Positions 9,863-19,934 of a stretch of DNA of 34,161 bases are shown in pieces (position 1 is the first letter of the stretch; each line of letters starts with the position of its first letter). Source of the DNA: Podaxis mareebaensis (taxonomy: Eukaryota; Basidiomycota; Agaricomycetes; Agaricales; Agaricaceae); contig JAEUWP010000184.1 in the NCBI GenBank assembly GCA_018524725.1, forward strand, positions 1 through 34,161, read 5' to 3'. The notes below the pieces were generated by a model, which saw only the letters and a program-made list of their open reading frames with translations, was not told where the DNA came from and ran no database searches. The translations under genes and the position numbers were made by a program.

Positions 9863-12243
9863 TCACACAATCAAGCAGGGCACATGAACAGAACCAACAG
9901 ACATGATCCACTGAAAATAGTTAGTGATAGGATGTGGTAGCTGAACAGGGCACATACATTCCAGTTGCCAATCATCCTCTGAAGCATCTTTTGGCTTACC
10001 TGTCACCCAGAACCATGGCTCCTTTTGCTTTGAACTACCAAGGGGATCAAGAGTAGTCATGTTCTTACCCCACAGCTCATTCTGGTCAAGTTGTTTGAGT
10101 TCCAAGTTAGCTGGAAGTCCAAGTGTGACGAGAGCTTGATATGCTGATTCATACTGTCTTGCACATAGCTGAGCATCATTTTGGAGGGAGGTGAGTATAG
10201 TCCAAGCCTGAGTGTTTGGTCGCTGGCCATGGACCTGAATCTTCTTCTCATTGTGGCACATGTTGTAAATATGAATAGAACACCATAAGTTGTCAATTGC
10301 GTCATATGCCTGTCCCAACTGGAGATCATATTCCAATCTCGACAATTCCTCCATACCAAATTCCTGACACTCCTTGATGCTAGTATAGGATGATGGCAAC
10401 TCTAGGATTTCATCCTTGGGGTTGAGAGCATTTGCATGCCCATGGGCCTTTGGGAAAATTTCATGTATGCCCGATCTCCACCATTCAATGACTCTAAGTA
10501 GGTCACTTTGATTACGGCTGAGTGCCTCTTGATCAGCCTGCTTTGATGAGGCCTGTACTTTGACTTTGGACCTTGAACCAATGGATGGATCAGTATTTAA
10601 ACAATAAATACTTGAACCAACATACTGCAACAATTCAATTTCAATCGCTTCCTCGAGCAGGTGAATCAGTCTGGGATGCTCATCAGCTGCCTGTTGATTG
10701 GTGATTTGTTCAACAAGCTTGGCAGATTGCACAGGCTGGGAAGGCACTACAAAATAGTTCAGTTAATTTGACTGACAATGCAAATTGAAATCAAATTGTG
10801 CCTACCTTTGACCACAGCAGCTTGATAGACACTGAGTGGACTCCCATCCTTGTCCCTCACAGGAAGCTCTGTCATCTTCTCCCATTTGCTCACAGTCTCC
10901 TTTTTGAATCAACTTGTTAGTTTTTCAAAGAGCTCCTTGTGCTCTTGATACTCATCCCAATATTTGTAGAAGCTAGACAGCAAATACTTGGTTAAATATA
11001 TGTTGAGATTAAGTCTGCAATAATGACAGGGGTTACTTATGGAGTTGGTGAAGCTTTGTCCAGTTCCAGTATGCATTGAAGTCATCAAGGGAATCATGTC
11101 AATGACTGCTGCTTTGTTCCTTTGTACTGCCAGTGGCATGGTTCTGCTCTGCCCATGCACTCTCAATACCTTCTCCACATGTCATTCCAGAGTATGGCAT
11201 ATATGAAAAGGAACAATTGAGCTGGCATTTTACCCCATGCCCATGAATGTGCATCTTTGGAATTGCTCCTCTTATGTGATCGAAGACCTGATTCAGTTGA
11301 GGAAACTGGCATTCCATCTGTTTCTTCAGGTTTATTGAATATTGACACCAGATGTTGTAACTGAGCATGATCCATCATTGGTGTAATGCTTCAGGGCCAA
11401 GGGCACTGGCAAAAGCAAAGTCTGTGCATACATACCTTGAATGTGAAGTTTATTAGATATATTCTGATACAGGAGCATCAATAAATGTATGATTCTCCTC
11501 AGACAAGGTCAACAATGCCTTGTGGTTGATAAAACCCATGTCACACACACTGAACAGCTACCACACCACTGTATATCGTGTTCGTGAATTTGATCATCTC
11601 TTGCTGACACACCACCTTGAGCTTTGAGCAGGTTGATTCCTAGAATATGTCCTTAGTAGAGGTCAAGAGTGTGGTATTTAGTGCTCACATGAGTGGCTGC
11701 TTCATCAAAGTGCTTCAGGAACTGTTGAAACTCATGGATATTGACAAAATATGCATTCCCCCTGTTCAGGGGAATGTCATCTGGATCATTATTCTTGTTC
11801 TTTTGGTGTAAGTGAAAATTGCCATCAAGGGCTAGGTACAGGGTTAGCATGTACCTGCCCAACTATCAGTGATGGATCAACTGAACAGCTAGATTGGATC
11901 ACTTACATGTCGCATTCCAAAGCTTCTGCCAATTTCTCAAAAGGAATGTTAAAGCCTATCTCAGGACAAGCAGGGCATTGGATAGTGAGGGACTTTGGTT
12001 GTCAGTATGGGAGTTCAATGTCAATCTTGTGTTCCTGGCCTGAGCAACGAAGTTCAGCCAAGTGCCACCAAATGCACATAACTGCCATGAGCTCTTTATA
12101 TTGATCCTACCATAGTTTTGGTCAGGACCTGAACACTGGACAAAATGGAGGTGCTCACCTCAACCTCCTGTGGGAAAGTTGGATCTGTGAGCTTCTTGAG
12201 TGCATCAAAGAAGTCATAGGGTGTTATCTTTGAGCTGAGTGAG
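9863..12243 (-). pseudogene. KDZ-type DNA transposase, 5'-truncated, spliced
   Basis: KDZ (Kyakuja-Dileera-Zisupton) transposases are RNase H-fold cut-and-paste enzymes expanded in basidiomycetes. Recognisable blocks on the minus strand: SKITPYDFFDALKKLTD (12230-12170), DQYKELMAVMCIWWHL (12106 on), IQCPACPEIGFNIP (near 11960), YMLTLYLALDGNFHLHQK (near 11850), MLSYNIWCQYSINLKKQ (near 11360), the catalytic-region block CGEGIESAWAEQNHATGSTK (near 11160), WNWTKL (near 11065) and the coiled C-terminal part with GQAYDAIDNLW and VHGQRPNTQA (near 10200). Three introns with GT..AG restore the frame: 12107-12158, 11855-11906 and 10747-10805. In-frame TGAs (11099-11101, 10909-10911) sit at Arg-like positions, and a frameshift or decayed intron lies near 11020. 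The N-terminal cysteine cluster is missing because an LTR begins at 12244. Confidence 0.88.
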
Positions 12244-12896
12244 TGTTATGAACTTAGTAAATGTTTGCTATACATTTACTAATTATGTTTTCAATCTATT
12301 TGTCTCTTGTTTTATTTGAAAGCTTTAGACTTTGATTCATTTATCAAGTTTTCTTATTAAGCTTATGTAATATCAAAAGTCGTATGACTTTTACAGATTG
12401 ATAAGCTTTCATACTATTATTAGAAAAGAAGACTTCTTTGATAAAGAACTTTTTGTATCAAACTATTATTAATAGAATTAGGCTTCTTTTGTTCCAAGTC
12501 AATCTCCGAGTTGAGCCTTGGTACCTGAAGAACTTCCAGAAAGTTCTAATGTAGATAAATTTAGATACATTGTCTTTAGTATATAAACTATTGACACTAA
12601 CAAGGAGAAACCATCATTTCTACTTGGTTAGGTGGAGACTCAAATAGAAGTCTTTACCAACAATAAGTGATACAATTTAAGTTGTCTCTATAATATCTAT
12701 CACTCTCTAAGTTGCTTTAAGTCTTTCTATTGAGGAGTAGACATATTGTGTGACTACAAGTAATAGTTATCTTGACGTGTTGACTCTGTCAGTGCTAAAA
12801 GGTAATCTATCTGTTAGTACACAAGAAGTCTCCTTTGGTATGATCTTTGGATATGTATCAGGCCTCTTTATGGACCAAAGCAGCCTCACTATAACA
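12244..12896 (+). repeat. 5' LTR of gypsy element 1
   Basis: The 653-bp unit begins TGTTAT and ends ATAACA, the usual short inverted ends of an LTR. Its last ~400 bp recur in the same orientation at 32541-32952, ending at the same ATAACA. It sits directly upstream of gag and cuts into the KDZ transposase gene; the five bases before it are GTGAG. No matching 3' LTR was found right after the element's coding region. Confidence 0.78.
12579..12600 (+). promoter_or_regulatory. LTR TATA box
   Basis: TATATAAA at 12581-12588 lies inside the LTR. The corresponding TATATAAA is kept in the partial LTR copy (about 32636-32643), which supports it as the core promoter of element 1. Confidence 0.5.
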
Positions 12897-13322
12897 TTAA
12901 GTAGAAACAATCCTTCTCTGTAGCACAGAGTCATTACCTTGTCTTGGCTGCTCAGCATTGATCACTAAAAGAAGCCCTACTTGAGCAGCTAGTGTTTTAA
13001 CTTTGGGTCCTAGTTTCTGAAGTTAGCATTAGAAAGAGAGTAGGCACGCATTGCCAACTAGTGCAGATTAGTTGAGGATTGTAGTCCCGCAATCTAGAGG
13101 AAATTCCTTGATGGAACTTTGATTCTGGAGGATATTTCAACGAGTGAAGGGAATCACACTCATGATAAAGAAGTGATTATGCTTAGATAGAGCTATAATC
13201 TATTGGGATATAAATTTCCATTGAAAGTACCACTGAGAATAGGCATTGCTGTGGATGCTCAGTTGTTGAAAGGGAAAGGAAATTTATTAGAAGTGAAAGT
13301 TATAAGTTGCCAAACTGGATAA
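12897..13322 (+). other. Gypsy element 1 leader between LTR and gag
   Basis: No ORF. This should hold the primer-binding site right after 12896 (sequence starts TTAAGTAGAAAC), but I could not match it to a specific tRNA. The gag frame opens just after TAA 13320-13322 without an ATG in the first residues. Confidence 0.45.
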
Positions 13323-15128
13323 TTCAAAATTGCAAAAACAATCACATTTGACAGCCCAACAAGAGGAAGAGTTCTTAAAGACCCCACAACAAAAGAGTGG
13401 TATTACAAAGACACAAGAAACAGACCTCACTACTTCGAAGCATCAATCCAAAGAAAACTTAATGAAGAATACCCAGCAGAGTTCAGACTACTCAAACAAG
13501 CAGGAGTCCAACCCAAAACCTTCCTCCTCAAAGACTTTTCAAAAGAAGATCAGCAACAAATTGAATCAATACAAGAAGAACTTGATAGAAGAGCTTTGGC
13601 AGGAGAGAGAACGACCCAACAACCAACCACAAACCAATTTGCAGGACTTGCAGCAGCACTTAATGCACTGCAACAGGTCTCAAGACAGCCAAGTGTCAAA
13701 GAAGTCACTGAGGATCTTGCCAGATTCAATCTCTCCTCTCAAATGAAAGGAAAGCAACCAGAATCTTCATCATCAGTACACCAGTCAAGATCTTATCAAC
13801 CTTCAACAGACTATTCGAGACCAACATTCACAACTGGATCTAACCTCACTCCCCTGGGTGGAACAACAGTACCTTACTCAACAAGTCATCAGTTGATTGG
13901 AGGAACTTGGGGAACAGATCTGAGAGCTCAGATGAGAGGAAGAATGAGTTCAAGTAATTCAGGGAGTCCCAGAGGAAGCCCTTCACCTCCACAATCTCCA
14001 AGAGCCACCATGTCGAACCAGAACTCCAACTTCAAGTACCCAAAGCCAACAAGATTCTATGGAGACACTGCCCAGTACAGAAGCTGGAAATCCCTTGTTG
14101 AATTATACTTCAAATCCTATGGTATCACAGACCATGCCACAAAGGTCAACTACGCCCTTGCTCTACTCGATGGAGCAGCATCAGCATGGTGACAGGATTA
14201 TCTTTCAATGCATGTGAGAGATGCAACTCAACAAACATAGGATGAATTCACAAATGACCTCGACCAGTCTTTTGCCCCAGTACAACAGACATTCGAGGCT
14301 GAACAGGCATTACGAAACCTCCAGCAGCATGGCAGATATATTGAGGAATATATCTCAGAATTCTCAGTCCTCGCTTCCCAAGCAGGACTCACAGACAGTG
14401 TGGCCCTTCAGGCATACTTTGCAAATGGACTTGACCCTGCTGTCAGACACAAAGCACTTAGAAGTACCACAGACACAATTACACAGTGGAAGAATGCAGC
14501 CAGAAATGCCCATAGAATTGTTCAGGAACAATGTAAATACAGAGCAGCAATCAACAGAAGAATTTCCTATGTGAAGAAAGGACAAAGGAAAACAAAAGGC
14601 TACAGAATCCAACCCTGTTATCAAAATATCACCTCCCAACCTGTCTTACCTCAATACAGGAGAAGCAAGTGGGATATGGACATCGATCATCTTGCTGATG
14701 ACATTGACGAGTTCAGATTCTCTGATGGAGAATATGAGCAAGATTCTGATGAGGAAGAGGAAGACAACAAAACAGAAGACATACAAAATATACAACCTTC
14801 CAAATCAGGAGTTCATAACAGTGAAAGAACAACAAGCAACACCTTATCACACCTCAGTAACAATGTACTTACTGACAAACAGTGAACAGCAATCAAGAAC
14901 AGAGAATGTTTCTTTTGTAAGAAGAAGGGACATTTCTACAGACAATGCCCAGCTAGAAGAAATTACACCTCAAAGAACAAGCAAAATAATTTTGTATCCA
15001 AAGGAAAATCAAAGAAAACCTTCACCAGAAAGAAAAGACAAGTCAATCCAAATGCTATAGTCTATGCCATCAAAGATGGAATAGAAGGTGAGCAAGTAGA
15101 AGAATTTTCTCAAGATGAAAATTTTTAA
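13323..15128 (+). pseudogene. gag: Gypsy element 1 Gag with CCHC knuckle
   Basis: Gag is the structural protein of the virus-like particle. The frame runs from 13323 to TAA 15126-15128. It starts without a visible ATG, continues through a Gln-rich region with ALAGERTTQQPTT near 13593, the gag core with YPKPTRFYGDTAQYRSWKSL near 14040, and a long helical stretch to about 14560. An acidic segment follows near 14740 and then one nucleic-acid-binding knuckle, CFFCKKKGHFYRQC, near 14910, with a Lys/Arg-rich tail. In-frame stops: TGA 14190-14192 and TGA 14883-14885, both at Arg-like places, and one TAG at 14238-14240, where gag cores usually have Trp. This TAG is the only clear non-TGA stop noted inside these gag and pol frames. 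Confidence 0.82.
15119..15128 (+). promoter_or_regulatory. Putative -1 ribosomal frameshift site (gag-pol)
   Basis: In the gag frame the last codons read gaA AAT TTT TAA. The heptamer A AAT TTT (15119-15125) fits the X XXY YYZ slippery rule and is followed at once by the gag stop. The pol frame is exactly -1 to gag and opens after a TGA at 15116-15118, so the two ORFs overlap by only about ten bases here. A downstream pseudoknot was not established. Confidence 0.6.
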
Positions 15129-18100
15129 GTACTACTGAAGATCAGCTCAACATTGTTGATCTTCATGCATCCAAGGGAAAATGTTTACTAATCCCAACAG
15201 AAATACTAACATCTAAAGGAACACATAAAATCAAAGCATTATTAGACTCAGGAGCCAGTGGCCAATTTATATCTCCAAAATTAGTAAAGAATCTAAAATT
15301 AACAAAGAAGCCACTTAAAAAGGTACAATACATTTATAATGCTGACAGATCAAGAAATTCAGGAACAAAATCAACACACTATGCTGAAATCAAAATCAAG
15401 ATTAATGACAAGATCATGAATATAAAACCAAAAATAATCAACCTGGGCTATAAAGAACTATTTATAGGAATATCATGGTTATGAAAATACAACCCAGATG
15501 TAGATTGGGAAAGAAAAACATTGAAATGGCATGATGAAGAATCACAAACCATACAACTAACTGAATATAAATCAAAACAGATGATTAATAGTATTGACCT
15601 AAGTCAATATATAGATTCAGATTTAGAAGACTCAGAATCTGAATCTGAGATCGAAGAAGAAGAAATCAATGTCAAACACAACACCTCTCAAGACCTTTAC
15701 AACAAGATAGAAACTAAAAAGAAGGAATCCAATCCTTTAAAAGTAGTACCAAAGAAATTTCATAAATTTCTTAAGGTATTCAGTAAAGAAAAATCAGAAA
15801 GGATGCCACCAAGACGACCTTGGGATCATAAGATCAAAGTTGATGAAACCTTCACCCCAAAATGAATGCCCATCTACCATCTTACACCTCAGGAACGCAA
15901 AGAACTAGATAAATTTATAGAAGAAAATTTATGAAAGGGATACATTCATAAATCACAATCACCTATGGCCTCATCTTTCTTCTTTGTAGGAAAGAAAGGA
16001 GGAGATTTATGCCCTTGTCAAGACTATCACTATCTTAATGATCATACCATTAAGAATGCACATCCAATTCCCAACATCTCAAGAATAATGGACAAGCTTA
16101 AAGGAGCTAAATACTTCACCAAGCTAGACGTTTGTCTAGGCTATAATAATGTTAGAATTCAAGAAGGAGATGAATGGAAAGCAGCCTTCCGCACTCCTAA
16201 TGGTTTATACAAACCCACAGTCATGTTCTTTGGCATGACAAATTCACCTGCTACATTTCAATCCATGATGGATCATCTCTTCCAAGAACCATTATCAAAA
16301 GAAGAAACCATTATCTACATGGATGACATTCTCATCCCAGCCAAAACCATTAAGGAACTAGATTGCTATACTATCAAAGTTCTAGAAATCCTAGACAAGA
16401 ATGATCTCTACCTCAAAACAGAAAAATGCGAATTTGAAAAGCAACATCTAGAATATCTTGGATTCATAATCAAACCTGATTCTATTGAAATGGATCCAAT
16501 AAAGCTTAAAGGAATAGAAGACTGGCCTATTCCCCAAACAGCAAAGAACATCTGACAGTTCATTGGTTTTTGTAACTTCTACAGAAAGTTTATCAAAAAC
16601 TACACCCAAATTGCACAACCATTACATGCCCTTATGTGGAAAACAAAGAAATTCAAATGGAATCTAGAAGCTCAGAAAGCATTCAAACTTCTAAAGCAAC
16701 AATTTCTACAATGCCCTATTCTATCAATGGTAGATGAAAATCAACCATTTGAAATAGAATGTGATGCATCAGCATATGCTATCGGAGCAGTACTCTTACA
16801 AAGAGATTCAAATGGAGATAAACATCCAGTAGCATACTTTTCTAAAGCTCTAAATCAAGCTGAAAGGAACTATCATACTTCCGATTGAGAATTCCTTGCT
16901 ATTATTGAAGCACTAAAGGAATGGAGACATTATTTGGAAGGATCAACACACCAAGTGATCATATGGTCCAATCACGAAAATTTAATCAGATGGAGAGAAC
17001 CACAACAACTTAGTCATCGACAAGCCAGATGGATGCTATACATGACTAAATTTAACTATGTCATCAAACATCTACCAGGCAATCAAAATGTACTAGCAGA
17101 TGCACTTAGTAGAAGACCAGATTTAGTACCTGAAGGAACTGACAATGAAAATCTGATAGCCATCCCATCAGAAAAGTTCATTAACTTCCTTTCAGAAGAC
17201 CTAAAACAGGAGATTGTCAAGAAGAAATCAAAGATCCACATGCAAGACCAATTCACATCAGATGACAAAGACTTCATCTGATTCCAAAATAAGATTGTCA
17301 TACCAGATGATCTGGATATCAAACAGAAAATTTTACAATTTGTACATGACCATCCTACTTCAGGACATCCAGGAATAAGAGATACATTACAGAAACTTCA
17401 AAGAGAAGTTTACTGGCCAGGAATGAACACCTATGTTCACAACTATGTGAAAGGATGCCCCACATGTCAACAATTTAAAATTAACTGACATCCTACAAAA
17501 CCTCCATTACAACCTATCAAAGGACCAACTTCTACCTGTCCATTCAGTCAAATATCTATGGATCTCATCACAGATCTACCCCTGGATGATGGATATGATG
17601 CTATTTTGTCCATAGTGGACCATGGACTTACGAAAGGGATAATCCTAACAGCTACTCAGAAAACTGCAACCTCCAATGACATTGCCAAAATCCTAATTGA
17701 GAAAGTCTTTTCCAAATATGGAACACCTCAAAAGGTTATCTCAGATCAAGACCCTAGATTTGCAGCCAAATCAATGCAAGAATTCTACAAGAAGTTAAAC
17801 ATAGAACTGGCTATGTCAACCGCTTACCACCCACAAACAGATGGAACAACAGAATGATACAATCAAGAAATAGAATTCTACTTAGCCATTTATACTTCAA
17901 GAAACCCACATTCATGGAGAAGAGCATTACCCATGATTGAATTCGTTCACAATACTAAACCACATGCAGGAAGAACGAATACACCATATGAATTGATCTT
18001 AGGTTATAATCCTAAGGCACTTATAGAAAATGAAGGGGAATCTAAAGTACCTTCAATCAACGAAAAGATTCTATCTTTAGAACAAATGAGAGAAGCAGCA

Positions 18101-18592
18101 CTTGAAGCACATGAACAAATGTGACAAGTAATGGCTGCTAGACAAAACAAACCTTGGAATCCATTCAAGGTTGGAGACAAAGTATGGCTAGACAACCGAA
18201 ACCTACCTCTTCCATATGCTTCAAAGAAGCTGAACCAAAGAAGAGAAGGACCTTTCACCATTCTACAACAAACATCACCTGTTACCTATGAATTAAAACT
18301 TCCCACAAAATGGAAAATTCACAACAAGTTTCATGCTTCACTTCTTACACCAGTCATTGAGAATAACATTTATGGAAAGCACCATACTAATCCACCACCA
18401 ATTCTCATCTCAGGAGAAGAAGTATACAAAATTGAAGCTATCTTGAAACACAGAATTCAAAGAAGACACTTGGAATACCTGATATGTTGGAAAGGATATG
18501 GACCAACAGAGGATTCATGGGAACCTGAAGAAAACTTAGAAAATGCAAAACAGATACTTCAGGAGTATAAAAGACAGAAGAAACTCGCCTAA
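15119..18592 (+). pseudogene. pol: Gypsy element 1 Pol: PR-RT-RH-IN-chromodomain
   Basis: Protease LLDSGASGQFIS at 15240. Reverse transcriptase runs from about 15770 with the active site IIYMDDILI at 16310-16340. RNase H has IECDASAYAIGAVLL at 16760, but its TDH-like motif reads WSNHENL at 16964, with Asn for Asp. Integrase has a zinc-binding His/Cys part ending GCPTCQQ near 17460, then DLITDLP (17560), ISDQDPRF (17740) and DGTTE (17845), so the DDE triad is present. A REGPFTI motif at 18245 and a chromodomain with LEYLICWKGYGPTEDSWEPE at 18470-18530 close the protein, stop TAA 18590-18592. The 3.47 kb are in one frame, broken only by nine TGA codons: 15482, 15863, 15932, 16553, 16886, 17279, 17486, 17855 and 18122, most at Arg positions. 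Confidence 0.9.
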
Positions 18593-18606
18593 CATTCCTC
18601 AGACAA

Positions 18607-19896
18607 ATGTCCTCTGCTACCAATGAAAACATCCTCTCTACAACCTCGAATCCTCCCTCTCCAAAGCCTGAGGCAAAGGGAAAGACTATCCCAAGCTGCC
18701 AAGCTTCGCCACAACCTCAACCAAGTCAAGCTGAAGTACCCAGTAGTGAAGTTGCTGCCTTACAATGCATCTTTCTACATGAGGGAACAGCCCACGACTT
18801 TATGTCTGGTTATGGCCAGAATCATAAATTCATTAACCTTTGCAACTCCATTGGGCTTGTGCTTGATGAGTTTGCTACTGCGTGAAGCCATTATATTGCA
18901 CAATCCAAGAAATTGGACACCTCTATTCATGAATTGGCACACAGTCTCCCTGCAGGTCCCTATATTGGGAACATCATCTGGAAGATCAGGACCATTGAGC
19001 CTGACTTCTATCTACAGCCTGTGGCAATCAGCAAACCAGCTCCAGACAGATTTACACCATGTCCTAGCCACCCCTGAGAACTTGCAACTTGACCATCTAC
19101 CACTCCTTTGCCAGAATCTCCCAAATCTGATGAATTGGCTAAAGATGGTAACAATCATCTGACTAAGCCAACTTTGGAAAATGGTTGACACCCTCGAGAA
19201 ACTCCCACCATATGTCTTCCAAATATATGACCCTGAAACTGACCCTGCTGCTTATATAGTTGAGTGGGCCATTTCCAGACACAGTGCAAAATGTACTACT
19301 GTGTCCACTGCAAGTGTTCCACCCCTGGACACTTTTCCAAGTTTTGCTCCAGAAATCCTTATTCAGGCATTGATTGAAGGAACCTACCTGCAACTGCCTT
19401 GGAAAAATTGGAGCAACTTGAAGATGACAGGATCACCTCAATCATTCAAGGACAACCTTCCATCACTACCAATAACTTACACAACAGTACCAAATTGGAT
19501 ACTGGAATACCCACACCTTCAAACTCCCCCACTGACACTGCCACCAAGTCAGATGACCACTCAGGAACCAAGCTGACTTCCCACACCAATGGACTTAATC
19601 AGGTTACCTTTACCCTCAGCCCCACTTACCATCCCACAAAGCAAACTCCTAAGAAGCACACTGCTCCCACCATCAACCCATGAGTCAGTTGACTCCAACA
19701 ATTTTCCAGAGCTACCACCTATCATCATGCTCAAGGAAACCCTCATGCAACATTTGCCAGAACTTCCAGTAACAAACAATATCCTTTCTCATCTTCAACC
19801 AGATATGCCTACTTATCAGATGATTACGATGCTGATTTCCAATTTGACTTCGATGATGAGGCTATCTACAACATAGATGGCAAAGGACATTACTAG
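18607..19896 (+). pseudogene. Gypsy element 1 ORF3: zinc-knuckle accessory protein
   Basis: A third frame of 430 codons starts with ATG 15 bases after pol and ends at TAG 19894-19896. It is interrupted only by TGA codons (18883, 19075, 19090, 19186, 19228, 19234, 19240, 19261, 19375, 19681 and 19690). The N-terminus is Ser/Pro-rich, the middle has FINLCNSIGLVLDEFATA, and near 19245-19340 there is a double Cys-His cluster with VGHFQTQC followed by YYCVHCKCSTPGHFSKFC. The second Cys of the first knuckle appears changed to Tyr. The C-terminus is acidic and aromatic (DFQFDFDDEAIYNI). The same kind of ORF follows pol in gypsy element 2. I do not recognise a named family; by its knuckles it may bind RNA or DNA. 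It sits where retroviruses carry env, but no signal peptide or membrane segment is evident. Confidence 0.65.
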
Positions 19897-19934
19897 AAGT
19901 ATTACTAATTAGCTACAAGCCAAGTAGTTGATTA
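19897..19934 (+). other. Junction of gypsy elements 1 and 2
   Basis: Directly after the ORF3 stop of element 1 come about 40 unassigned bases and then the reverse transcriptase of element 2 from [13 protein letters not shown]. Neither a 3' LTR of element 1 nor a 5' LTR, gag or protease of element 2 lies between them. Confidence 0.6.

Larger units (their letters stand above)
12244..19896 (+). mobile_element. Gypsy element 1 (chromovirus), 3' LTR missing
   Basis: Order is LTR, leader, gag, pol (protease, reverse transcriptase, RNase H, integrase, chromodomain), then an additional ORF3. The integrase C-terminal GPF-type motif and the chromodomain place it among chromoviruses. All parts are collinear and on one strand. 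After ORF3 the next recognisable sequence, from about 19935, is the middle of another element's reverse transcriptase, so the 3' LTR has been lost. Confidence 0.85.

Noticed and set aside
18607..19896. ORF3 of element 1 taken as the gag of element 2
   Set aside because: Element 2 has its own equivalent ORF after pol at 22654-24084, and the spacing to the preceding pol stop is the same in both cases, so it belongs to the 3' side of element 1.
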